Source: Haliscomenobacter hydrossis DSM 1100 (GTDB lineage: Bacteria; Bacteroidota; Bacteroidia; Chitinophagales; Saprospiraceae). From it: a DNA stretch of 64,000 nucleotides. The DNA lies in contig NC_015510.1 in assembly GCF_000212735.1 (NCBI RefSeq), positions 4,465,001 to 4,529,000 of the forward strand. Reading direction: 5' to 3'. The translations under genes and the position numbers were made by a program. Below, one piece after another: positions 8,515-16,645 of the stretch. The notes below the pieces were generated by a model. It made no database searches and was not told where the DNA came from. It saw only the letters and a program-made list of their open reading frames with translations. Within the stretch, counting starts at the first letter, position 1; the number at the start of each line of letters is the position of its first letter.

Positions 8515-9552
8515 TCACACACTCTTGCGATCGATCAGGAACGAGAAGCGATCGGTATTCTTAAGTGCAATACCCGTGCCACGCACCACTGCACGCAGTG
8601 GATCATCGGCTACTTGTACCGGTAATTTGGTTTTTAAACTGATGCGTTTGTCCAGTCCACGTAGCAATGCACCACCTCCCGTAAGGTACAAACCTCTCCG
8701 GAAGATGTCAGCAGCCAATTCAGGTGGGGTAGACTCTAGTGCCTTAAGCACGGCGTCCTCAATTTTAGAAATGGATTTATCTAAAGAATGAGCTATTTCG
8801 CGGTAGCCTACTTTGATCTGTTTGGGTATGCCTGTCATGAGGTCGCGGCCATTCACGGCGTAGTCTTCTGGCGCGAGGTCTGGCTCCAATTCATGCAAGG
8901 CTGAACCAACGTGAATTTTAATTTGCTCGGCGGTGCGCTCACCAATTAGGATATTGTGTTGGCGCTTCATGTAGCTCACAATGTCGTTGGTGAATTCATC
9001 CCCCGCAATTCGAATCGATTGATCGCAGACAATCCCGGAAAGGGCAATTACCGCAATTTCGGTAGTACCTCCACCGATGTCGATGATCATGTTTCCTTCG
9101 GGCTCTTCAACGTCCAGCCCGATTCCCAACGCTGCCGCCATTGGTTCATGAATCAGGTAGGTTTCTTTGGAGTCAACATGATCCGCTGAGTCAAAAACAG
9201 CACGTTTCTCCACTTCGGTGATGCCTGAAGGGATACAAATGACCATTTTCATATGGGAAAAAAATCGACGACGGCCGTCAATCATGTTGATGAAACCCTC
9301 AATCATATTTTCAGCCGCTTGAAAATCGGCGATCACTCCATCTTTCAGTGGGCGAACGGTTTTAATATTTTCGTGCGTTTTTTCGTGCATTTGCATCGCT
9401 CGACGACCAACCGCAATAGTTTCGTTCGTTTTGCGATTGATGGCAACGATGGAAGGTTCGTCCACAACAATCTGATCATTTTGCATGATCAGGGTATTGG
9501 CAGTGCCAAGGTCAATGGCGAGTTCTTGTCTAAAAAAACTGAACAGCTTCAT
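8515..9552 (-). CDS. mreB: Rod-shape-determining protein MreB (bacterial actin)
   Basis: Actin-like cytoskeletal ATPase, 345 residues, normal length. Nucleotide-binding motifs are clear: LAIDLGTANTLIM near the start, IIDIGGGTTEIAV near residue 160, and LTGGGALLRGLDK near 290. It polymerises under the membrane and directs side-wall synthesis through MreC, MreD and PBP2, encoded downstream. The 210-bp region upstream (9553-9762) has no convincing -7 motif. An ATG close to the DLGTANT motif makes the start secure. Confidence 0.97.
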   Translation of the reverse strand: MKLFSFFRQELAIDLGTANTLIMQNDQIVVDEPSIVAINRKTNETIAVGRRAMQMHEKTHENIKTVRPLKDGVIADFQAAENMIEGFINMIDGRRRFFSHMKMVICIPSGITEVEKRAVFDSADHVDSKETYLIHEPMAAALGIGLDVEEPEGNMIIDIGGGTTEIAVIALSGIVCDQSIRIAGDEFTNDIVSYMKRQHNILIGERTAEQIKIHVGSALHELEPDLAPEDYAVNGRDLMTGIPKQIKVGYREIAHSLDKSISKIEDAVLKALESTPPELAADIFRRGLYLTGGGALLRGLDKRISLKTKLPVQVADDPLRAVVRGTGIALKNTDRFSFLIDRKSV

Positions 9553-9762
9553 TAATTTTCCTTACCTAAGAGTTTTTGTAAAAAAGGTTAAACGCGCTAC
9601 CCCGAGCTTTATTGTAAGTGAGTCTTTGGGCCAACTGCTCGGATTTCTCGCACGCAAAAGAAAGAAAATTTGGCGACATTTAAGCACATTACGCTTCGGC
9701 TTAACCAAAAAAAAGCGTTTTATGGCATAAAGTATCAAAAAGAAAGCGTTTTTTCCGTCCCT

Positions 9763-11049
9763 TTAGGCTTCCACTGCCCCTTTCCCCACGATTACTTCGC
9801 TCATTTTCTCGCGCAACAAATATTTTCTGGCGGTTTCCATGATGGACTCGGGCGTTACGGCCAAAGTGCGTTCCACGGAGGTACGCAGTTCCGTGAAGGG
9901 TAAATTTTCGGTTACGAGCAACCGTACCAACTCGGCTACATTGAATGGCCCATCAATCATGGTGAGGTAATTGCCCAGGATGTAGTTGCGCATCATTTCG
10001 AGCTCATCTTCATCGACCAACTCTTGTTGGAGCCGATCCATTTCCAGGTAAATTTGCGTCAGGGTATCCTGTACAAATTCATTGCCAACCTCGGTACCAA
10101 TGTAAAAGCAGCCGTCGAATTGCATGGCATCCAGCGTAGAATATATATTATACGTATATCCTTTCTCCTCGCGGATATTGGTCATCAAACGGGAACCAAA
10201 ATAGCCTCCAAGTACCAGATTCAGGATGGACAAATCGAAATAGTCGGGATGATGCCGATTGAAGGTACGGAAACCAATCCGAATGGCCGATTGCAAACTG
10301 TCCGGTTTTACAATCAGTTGACGTTGCGGGGGAGCTTCTTGTACATTAAGAATGGGCGTAATGATCTTCCCCGGACGAATCCCGTGCCCCAAACACTCAT
10401 TGAGTTGCTCCAGCACTTCTTTGGTCACCTTGCCACTGATGATGACTACACAATTGTCGGAAGTAAAGAGGCGTTCATGGTGCTCCACCAGATCATCGCG
10501 ATGCAGTTGAGTGTAGGTTTCGGCAGTGCTGTTGTAGCCATAAGGATGATCCGGCCCAAAGAACATTTCGGTAATCTGCCGATAGGCCACCACGTCGTTT
10601 TTACTCAAATCTACTTGCAAGTGTTGGACGCTGCGTTGAATAAAAGCTTGCAATTCATCTTCCGGGAAACTGGGCGTTTTGATGACTTCGCCCAACAAAG
10701 GAAGCACCTGGCTGAAGTGTTTGTTCAAGGACAATAAGGACAAACTCGCTGTATCGGTATGGTAAGGAGTAGCCAGGCTGCTCCCGTAATAATCGAGCTT
10801 TTCGGCCAATTCAGCTGAATTGTAATGTTGGGTTCCTTCCTTCAGGAGCGAACTGCTTCCGCGTGAGGCCAGTTTTTTGCGTTCATAAGGGCGCCCGCCC
10901 TGAAAAATCACTTCTACTTTGAGTACCTCCTGCGTACCCATGGCCACTACATACACCGGAATCCCGTTATCCAGGTGCAATACCTCAATATCCGGCATAT
11001 TGATGTCCGTAATGGTTTTTATTTTTGGCGCTTTCGAACGGTTTGGCAT
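9763..11049 (-). CDS. M16-family peptidase-like protein without the zinc motif
   Basis: The fold is that of the M16 (pitrilysin/processing peptidase) family: LDNGIPVYVV, LLSLNKHFSQVLPLL, GPDHPYGYN, RLFTSDNCVVIISGKV, LVLGGYFGSRLMTNIREEKGYTYNIYS. The last is the conserved substrate-binding R/Y region. However, the HxxEH zinc motif expected near residue 75 is replaced (SRGSSSLLKEGTQH), so this chain is probably the non-catalytic partner of a two-subunit protease. No catalytic partner is in the window. I place the start at 11049 (428 residues) because a good promoter lies inside the longer frame that begins at 11112. Confidence 0.86.
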   Translation of the reverse strand: MPNRSKAPKIKTITDINMPDIEVLHLDNGIPVYVVAMGTQEVLKVEVIFQGGRPYERKKLASRGSSSLLKEGTQHYNSAELAEKLDYYGSSLATPYHTDTASLSLLSLNKHFSQVLPLLGEVIKTPSFPEDELQAFIQRSVQHLQVDLSKNDVVAYRQITEMFFGPDHPYGYNSTAETYTQLHRDDLVEHHERLFTSDNCVVIISGKVTKEVLEQLNECLGHGIRPGKIITPILNVQEAPPQRQLIVKPDSLQSAIRIGFRTFNRHHPDYFDLSILNLVLGGYFGSRLMTNIREEKGYTYNIYSTLDAMQFDGCFYIGTEVGNEFVQDTLTQIYLEMDRLQQELVDEDELEMMRNYILGNYLTMIDGPFNVAELVRLLVTENLPFTELRTSVERTLAVTPESIMETARKYLLREKMSEVIVGKGAVEA

Positions 11050-11081
11050 GTGTCTGTACAAATGATTTTTGAAATAGGGGG

Positions 11082-11112
11082 CAAATATAGCAGCTTGGCG
11101 TTTGTAAAACAA
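11082..11112 (-). promoter_or_regulatory. Candidate promoter for the M16-like gene
   Basis: On the minus strand TTG (11112-11110), a 20-nt spacer, then TATATTTG (11089-11082), an exact fit to TAnnTTTG. The chosen start codon is 33 nt downstream of the -7 element. Its place decides the start of the gene. Confidence 0.6.
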
Positions 11113-11218
11113 GCCTGGTTAAAAAAGCCAATAGAGATTCGGTTTTAGCTGTAGAAATAGTCTTTGGCGTTGCTGGTTCTGTTTGGGTTCTGTATCTTGT
11201 TTCCAAACCCATCGTACC

Positions 11219-12811
11219 ATGCATCAATTCTATACTGCCTTACTATTGATCACCTTGTGTAATTTTCAGCAAATTTTTGCTCAGGATCGACCCAATATTT
11301 TATGGATTTCTGCCGAAGATTTGAGCCCTCACTTCGCCTCCTACGGCGACAACACGGTCAAAACACCCAATATCGACCGACTGGCGAAAGAGGGTATCGT
11401 GTATGAACGCGTGTACACCACTGCGGGAGTTTGCGCGCCTAGCCGCTGCGCCATCATCACGGGCAATTACCAAACCCGCGTTGGGGGGCACAACATGCGC
11501 ACCTTGAACAGCACTTATCCCGAAAAAACCGGATTGCCCAAAGAATACAATGTGGTGCCTCCTGCTGAAATCCGCTGCTTCCCGGAATACCTGCGAGCTG
11601 CGGGTTATTACACCTGCAACAACGAAAAAACCGATTACCAGTTTACTGCTCCTCCAACAGTGTGGGATGAATCCAGCAAAACCGCTTCCTGGCGCAAGCG
11701 CCCAGCGGGAAAGCCTTTTTTTGCCGTGATCAATTTTACCACTACCCACGAATCACAAGTATGGGCACGGAGTAAAAATCCCCTGCGGGTAGATCCGGCC
11801 AAAGTGCCTTTGCCACCCTATTACCCCGACAATGCCCTGGTGCGCACCGATGTAGCCCGGCATTACAGCAACCTCTCCGAACTGGATGACCAGGTAGGGG
11901 AGGTACTTCAGCAACTGGAAGCCGATGGATTGTTGGACAAAACCATCATCTTCTTCTGGACTGATCATGGCGATGGATTGCCTTTTTTCAAACGGGAAAT
12001 TTACCGCCGGGGCTTGCACATACCACTCATCATCCGTTTTCCCAATCGGGCTCAAGCGGGGACACGGAATCAATCCCTGATCAGTGCGATCGATTTCGGG
12101 CCTACGGTGCTTTCGCTGGCGGGTATTCCAACGCCACCCCAAATGGATGGCCGCGCCTTTTTGGGCAAATATGCGGCAAAAAAAGGGCGAAAATGGGTCT
12201 TCGCCGCCCGCGACCGCATGGATTCAGAATACGACCGCAGTCGCTCAGTTATGAACCAGCAGTTTCAGTATGTGCGTAATTTTTACCCCGAACGCCCCCG
12301 CTACCAGAACATTGAATACCGCACACAACAACCCGGAATGGCGGAGATGCTGCGCCTCAAAGCAGCAGGGCAGTTGCAAGGTGACCAGCTGTTGTGGTTT
12401 GAGCCAACCAAACCCCGTGAAGAATTGTACGATTGGGTCAAAGACCCTTTCCAATTACACAATCTGGCCGATCTACCAGAATACAGTACTACCCTGAAAA
12501 AAATGCGCAAGGTGATGGATCAGTGGCTGGTACAAACCAAGGACTTAGGCGGGATTCCCGAAAGAGAACTGGTCAAACAAATGTGGAACGGTGGAGACAA
12601 ACCACCCCTTACTTCCGCACCATCAATACAGATGACAAGCAATGAACTGCGCATCAGTTGCGCAACGCCCGGCGCTTCCATCGCTTTTCGGGAAAAAGGC
12701 AGCAGCACCTGGGAGGTATATACCCAACCTATCCCCAAGCCGCTAAAAACAATCGAGGCAATGGCGATGCGCATTGGATACACTGCCAGCGAGATCGTGA
12801 CTTTCAATTAA
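11219..12811 (+). CDS. Exported sulfatase (family S1)
   Basis: Formylglycine-dependent sulfatase of 530 residues. Start chosen at the ATG 11219 because it gives a clean signal peptide (MHQFYTALLLITLCNFQQIFAQ). The metal site begins with ILWISAEDLSPH, and the catalytic signature CAPSRCAIITGNY (C-x-P-S-R) is near residue 71, with the Cys to be oxidised. Later blocks include TDHGDGLPFFKREIYRRGLHIP for the second metal ligand set. The last ~65 residues resemble a chitobiase-type C-terminal beta domain (GASIAFREKGS, GYTASEIVTF). It starts a plus-strand run of sulfatase genes and is divergent from the M16-like gene. Confidence 0.93.
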   Translation: MHQFYTALLLITLCNFQQIFAQDRPNILWISAEDLSPHFASYGDNTVKTPNIDRLAKEGIVYERVYTTAGVCAPSRCAIITGNYQTRVGGHNMRTLNSTYPEKTGLPKEYNVVPPAEIRCFPEYLRAAGYYTCNNEKTDYQFTAPPTVWDESSKTASWRKRPAGKPFFAVINFTTTHESQVWARSKNPLRVDPAKVPLPPYYPDNALVRTDVARHYSNLSELDDQVGEVLQQLEADGLLDKTIIFFWTDHGDGLPFFKREIYRRGLHIPLIIRFPNRAQAGTRNQSLISAIDFGPTVLSLAGIPTPPQMDGRAFLGKYAAKKGRKWVFAARDRMDSEYDRSRSVMNQQFQYVRNFYPERPRYQNIEYRTQQPGMAEMLRLKAAGQLQGDQLLWFEPTKPREELYDWVKDPFQLHNLADLPEYSTTLKKMRKVMDQWLVQTKDLGGIPERELVKQMWNGGDKPPLTSAPSIQMTSNELRISCATPGASIAFREKGSSTWEVYTQPIPKPLKTIEAMAMRIGYTASEIVTFN

Positions 12812-12871
12812 ACCATTACATCGGAAACCAGCACTCAGCCTATCAAGCTGAATCAAAAGCAACCCACATGA

Positions 12872-13186
12872 CCCAATTCTGGATATTCACTTTGGCGGCG
12901 CGAGCCCCAAAATCGCTATTTTTGGAACATGAATTTTGGCAAAAGACCAAAAGAAGAGCTGTACCATCTAGCCAGCGATACAGATTGTATGAAAAACCTG
13001 GCCAATCATCCTAAATTTGTAAGTATTGCCCACGCAATGGAAAAAGAAATGGAAGCCAAACTTCGGGCGGAGGGCGATCTGCGGATGATCGGGTACGGGC
13101 ATCTTTACGAAAAATATCCCTTCACTAATGTAAATGGCTTTTACGAACGCCATCAAAAAGGTGAAAAACTCGAACAGCTTGGGTGA
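12872..13186 (+). pseudogene. Sulfatase C-terminal remnant (heparan N-sulfatase-like)
   Basis: An open frame without the catalytic half. It reads SGYSLWRR then NFGKRPKEELYHLASDTDC, MKNLANHP, and LRAEGDLRMIGYGHLYEKYPF, which follows the C-terminal end of sulfamidase-type sulfatases (FGKRPAEELYDL, GDPR type motifs). A stop codon at 12869-12871 closes the frame upstream, and there is no catalytic CxPSR. An ATG at 12929 could start an 85-residue product, but it would lack a known function. The gap between SGYSL and the FGKRP block is shorter than I would expect, suggesting an internal deletion as well. Confidence 0.7.
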
Positions 13187-13220
13187 AAGAAAGTGATTAT
13201 GAACCACAAAAAATTGAAGA

Positions 13221-14615
13221 ATGAAAAAATATTGGCTGTTGGCTTGGTTGTGCTGCCTAAGTCAAATGATTTGGGGACAAAAGGCGCTACCCAACATCAT
13301 CTACATCCTGGCCGATGACCTGGGCTACGCCGACCTGGGCTGTTTTGGCAGCAAACGCATCAAAACCCCAAACCTGGACCAGATGGCCGCAGAAGGCATC
13401 AAATTGACCCGCCATTACAGCACGGGGGTATGTGCGCCCAGTCGTGCCTGCCTTATGACGGGTCGACACCTCGGCCATTGTGAAATTCGGGGTAACCGGC
13501 AAGCAGCCAACGGCTATGGGCAATTGCCTTTGTCGGATACGGCCATTACTGTAGCCATGTTGCTCAAAAAAGCAGGCTACGCCACCGCCTTGGTGGGCAA
13601 ATGGGGCCTGGGGGAACCCGGCACTTCGGGCGACCCTTCGAAAAAAGGATTTGACCAGTATTTCGGCTACACCGATCAAGTACTGGCACACAATCATTTT
13701 CCGGAATACTTGCTGCGCAATGGCGAAAAGGTTTTTTTGAAAAACGAAGTGCAATACCAGGCTCCCAATTCCTGGGCTAAGGGGCGCGGGAGTGTGAGCG
13801 CTAAAAAAGTGGAATTTTCACAAGATTATTTTAGTCAGGAAGTGGCCAGTTTCATCACCCGGCACCGCAAGCAGCCTTTTTTTCTGTATTACACGCCCAT
13901 TATCCCGCACGACAACGGGGAAGCCCCCGCTGGCGAACAAATTGAATCGCCAACCACTGAGCCTTATACTCAAATGCCTTGGTCGGAAGACGAAAAACGC
14001 TACGCCGCTTCCATTACCTACCTGGATCGGGAAATTGGGAAATTACTGGCTCAACTTAAAAAGGAGGGCTTGGACAAAAAGACACTCGTCGTTTTTGTGA
14101 GCGACAACGGCCCTAAACAGCGCGATGCATTTGAAAGTACGGGTGGTTTGCGGGGCAAAAAGCGCGACATGTATGAGGGTGGCATCCGAGTGCCCTTCAT
14201 TGCCCGTTGGCCTGGGAAAATCAAGGCGGGCACGGTGAATGAAACACCTACGGCTTTGTGGGATTTTCTGCCAACAGCCTGTGCTTTGGCGGGTATTCGT
14301 AGCCCGGCAACTGATGGAATTTCATTCCTCCACTTGCTGCGCGGCAAAGCAGCCCCCTCACGAGAATACCTCTATTGGGAGCTTTTTGATGGTGGCGATA
14401 AACAAGCAGTGCTGATGGGTACCTGGAAAGCCATCCGCAATGGCTTGAAAGTAGGAGAATCACTCCCTCCCATCGAATTGTACAACCTGGCTACCGACCC
14501 CCAGGAACAAAACAATGTAGCCGCACAACAGCCGGATATCCTGAAAAAAATGGAAGAAATCATGCGCTCGGCTCGCTTTCCTTCCAAAACATTCCCTTTA
14601 CCGATGGATCGATGA
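13221..14615 (+). CDS. Exported arylsulfatase (family S1)
   Basis: Sulfatase of 464 residues with signal peptide MKKYWLLAWLCCLSQMIWGQ. The N-terminal metal site is NIIYILADDLGYADLGCFGS and the catalytic signature CAPSRACLMTGRHLG lies near residue 70. Further motifs are LVGKWGLGEPGT, PIIPHDNGEAP, VSDNGPKQRDAF and GGIRVPFIARWPG, all typical of arylsulfatase A-like enzymes. The C-terminus carries the common LYNLATDPQEQNNVA stretch. It should cleave sulfate esters from carbohydrates in the periplasm or outside. It starts 34 nt after the sulfatase remnant. Confidence 0.95.
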   Translation: MKKYWLLAWLCCLSQMIWGQKALPNIIYILADDLGYADLGCFGSKRIKTPNLDQMAAEGIKLTRHYSTGVCAPSRACLMTGRHLGHCEIRGNRQAANGYGQLPLSDTAITVAMLLKKAGYATALVGKWGLGEPGTSGDPSKKGFDQYFGYTDQVLAHNHFPEYLLRNGEKVFLKNEVQYQAPNSWAKGRGSVSAKKVEFSQDYFSQEVASFITRHRKQPFFLYYTPIIPHDNGEAPAGEQIESPTTEPYTQMPWSEDEKRYAASITYLDREIGKLLAQLKKEGLDKKTLVVFVSDNGPKQRDAFESTGGLRGKKRDMYEGGIRVPFIARWPGKIKAGTVNETPTALWDFLPTACALAGIRSPATDGISFLHLLRGKAAPSREYLYWELFDGGDKQAVLMGTWKAIRNGLKVGESLPPIELYNLATDPQEQNNVAAQQPDILKKMEEIMRSARFPSKTFPLPMDR

Positions 14616-14750
14616 GGGCTAGGAGATTAGTTGCCTCGTCCCAAAATTACCAAACACAGAAGGTTTATTACTTTATGTTTTTGTCCGGCCAATTGGCAAA
14701 TCCATAAAATTTATCAATCTTAGCAGAGTCTAAAACTCACTCAACGAACT

Positions 14751-15665
14751 ATGAACAGACGCAATGTACTCCAAACATTAGGGGCAGCCAGCATGGCCGC
14801 CGTATTACCTGTTGACATGCTGGCGGGTAGCGCCCTGAAAAAAACCAAGTTCCGCTTTTGCCTGAACACCAGTACCATCAGTGGCCAAAAACTGGGCATT
14901 GTCAAATACATTGAAATTGCCGCCGCTGCGGGCTACGATGGCATCGAGATTTGGCTACCTGATCTCAACGCCTACCTTAAAGATGGTGGCTCCATAACTG
15001 CATTGGCCCAAAAGGTCAAAGATGCCGGAATAACCGTTGAAGACGCCATTGCTTTCGCTCCCTGGATGGTGGAAGACGATGCCCAACGTGCAGGAGGTTT
15101 CAAACAACTGGAAGAAGAAATGAACCTCCTGGCTCAGCTTGGCTGCAGACGCATTGCCGCACCACCCGCAGGAGTAAAAAAAGACCCACCACTGGATTTA
15201 TTCAAGGCGGGTGAGCGCTACAAACAAGCCCTGGATTTGGGGCGAAAAACCGGTGTGATGCCACAATTGGAATTCTGGGGCGCTTCGGGCACTTTGTTTC
15301 ACCTGGGCCAAGCACTCGCCGTGGCCGCTGCCGCCAATGACCCAGATGCCCGCTTGTTGCCCGATATTTACCACTTGTTCAGGGGTGGGTCTGGATTTGA
15401 TGGCCTTCGTTTGTTGAGAGGGGAAACCGTAGAGATTTTCCACTTCAACGATTTTGTGAACTCAAAACCCGTCGCCGAACAAACCGACGCAGATCGCATC
15501 TATCCTGGCGACGGCGATGCGCCAATTGAGGGTGTGGTACAATTGTTAAAAGAAATGGGTGGTACCAAGGTCATCTCGCTTGAGCTGTTTAATCGGGATT
15601 ATTGGAAGCAGGATGCTTTGTTGGTGGCGAAGACGGGGCTACAAAAAATGCGTGCCTTGGTCTAA
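14751..15665 (+). CDS. Tat-exported sugar isomerase/epimerase-like TIM barrel protein
   Basis: Protein of 304 residues of the AP endonuclease 2/xylose isomerase-like TIM-barrel family. The N-terminus has a twin-arginine signal (MNRRNVLQTLGAASMAAVLP). Barrel motifs include AAAGYDGIEIWL, LLPDIYHLFRGGSG, EIFHFNDFVN and YPGDGDAPIEGVVQLL, with the conserved acidic and His metal ligands. Such genes are commonly found next to sulfatases and polysaccharide lyases. The substrate is unknown. A second Tat-type paralogue lies at 20657. Confidence 0.85.
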   Translation: MNRRNVLQTLGAASMAAVLPVDMLAGSALKKTKFRFCLNTSTISGQKLGIVKYIEIAAAAGYDGIEIWLPDLNAYLKDGGSITALAQKVKDAGITVEDAIAFAPWMVEDDAQRAGGFKQLEEEMNLLAQLGCRRIAAPPAGVKKDPPLDLFKAGERYKQALDLGRKTGVMPQLEFWGASGTLFHLGQALAVAAAANDPDARLLPDIYHLFRGGSGFDGLRLLRGETVEIFHFNDFVNSKPVAEQTDADRIYPGDGDAPIEGVVQLLKEMGGTKVISLELFNRDYWKQDALLVAKTGLQKMRALV

Positions 15666-15707
15666 TCGCTAATATGACATTGATTTTACGGCGACATAAG
15701 GCCATAA

Positions 15708-15750
15708 GCGGATGGCTCTCTTAATTTTGTGGCAGAAAGGAGTCATCCGC
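15708..15750 (+). terminator. Hairpin after the TIM-barrel gene
   Basis: GCGGATGGCTC at 15708-15718 pairs with GAGTCATCCGC at 15740-15750 with one mismatch. The loop is 21 nt and there is no clear U-tract, so a terminator role is only probable. Confidence 0.45.
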
Positions 15751-15778
15751 GTTGGTATAGAATAAAATACAGGCCTTA

Positions 15779-16234
15779 ATGTATCACCTGATTGTTACCC
15801 ACTCAATTTTGCGTTATCTCGTTTTACTGAGCGTACTCTTGGTCATTTATTTGGCCTGGGAAGGCTTAGTTTTTAAAAAACCATACACCCGCCTTCACCG
15901 CGTCGCTACCGCTAGCGCTTCAGGCATCAGCCAGCTGCAGATGTTGGTCGGATTTGCACTGTATTACTTCAGCCCTACTGCTCAATCGTTTTGGCAAACC
16001 AAATCGATGCGTTGGGGCGATGGCTTGTTTTTTGCCTTAGTGCATTTTGGACTCATGAGTGCAGCGATTGCCATTATCAGCGTTGGGGAGGCTTTGGCCA
16101 AACGTGAGGCTGACGAGCGCCGCAGGTTTCGGATTTTATTCAACTATTTTGTCCTCGCTTTATTCATTATTTTGGTCGCGATTCCCTGGCCGTTTTCGCC
16201 CTTGGCGCAACGCCCCTGGTTTCGTTCATTTTAA
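15779..16234 (+). CDS. Four-helix membrane protein of unknown function
   Basis: 151 residues with four likely membrane segments (about 11-28, 50-67, 83-103, 124-143). The N-terminus MYHLIVTHSILRYLVLL resembles a set of Bacteroidota membrane proteins sometimes labelled cytochrome b-like; conserved His residues at 4, 8 and 41 could bind a cofactor but that is not shown. The next gene, a DUF3817 membrane protein, starts 24 nt later, so they are probably cotranscribed. Confidence 0.75.
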   Translation: MYHLIVTHSILRYLVLLSVLLVIYLAWEGLVFKKPYTRLHRVATASASGISQLQMLVGFALYYFSPTAQSFWQTKSMRWGDGLFFALVHFGLMSAAIAIISVGEALAKREADERRRFRILFNYFVLALFIILVAIPWPFSPLAQRPWFRSF

Positions 16235-16257
16235 ACAAGCTCTTAAAATCACCCACT

Positions 16258-16557
16258 ATGTTTTCATTGCTTAAAACGCCACTGGGGCGCTTGCGTGTTA
16301 TTGCTTTCGCCGAAGGCATGTCCTTTTTGATTTTGCTGTTCGTGGCCATGCCATTGAAGTACATCTGGCAGTACCCACAGGCCGTTCGCAATTTTGGTTC
16401 CTTGCATGGACTACTGTTTGTGCTGTATATCCTGCTCGTGGTATTGTGCAGCATTGAGTACCGCTGGAAGTTCTGGAAGGTGGGGATTTTGTTGTTGATT
16501 TCCGTGATTCCGTTTGGAAACTTTTATGCAGATAAGCATTATTTGCGTGGTGCATAA
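16258..16557 (+). CDS. DUF3817 family membrane protein
   Basis: 99 residues with three membrane segments. The family pattern is visible: GRLRVIAFAEGMSFLILLF, then MPLKYIW, NFGSLHGLLFVLYI and PFGNFYADKHYL. DUF3817 proteins are small integral membrane proteins of unknown function; the YADKHYL end is a typical hallmark. It follows the four-helix membrane protein on the same strand. Confidence 0.88.
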   Translation: MFSLLKTPLGRLRVIAFAEGMSFLILLFVAMPLKYIWQYPQAVRNFGSLHGLLFVLYILLVVLCSIEYRWKFWKVGILLLISVIPFGNFYADKHYLRGA

Positions 16558-16645
16558 CCTTTTTTGTACATTACCTGTAAAAAACCTATCGATCGTGAAG
16601 TACTTGTTCCGCCTTTATTTCCTATTCCTCATATTAGGGATTTCA

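Noticed and set aside
12658-13014. Plus-strand frame overlapping the end of the first sulfatase
   Set aside because: It is a shifted frame of the sulfatase end and of the remnant; the residues show no family pattern, whereas the other frames do.
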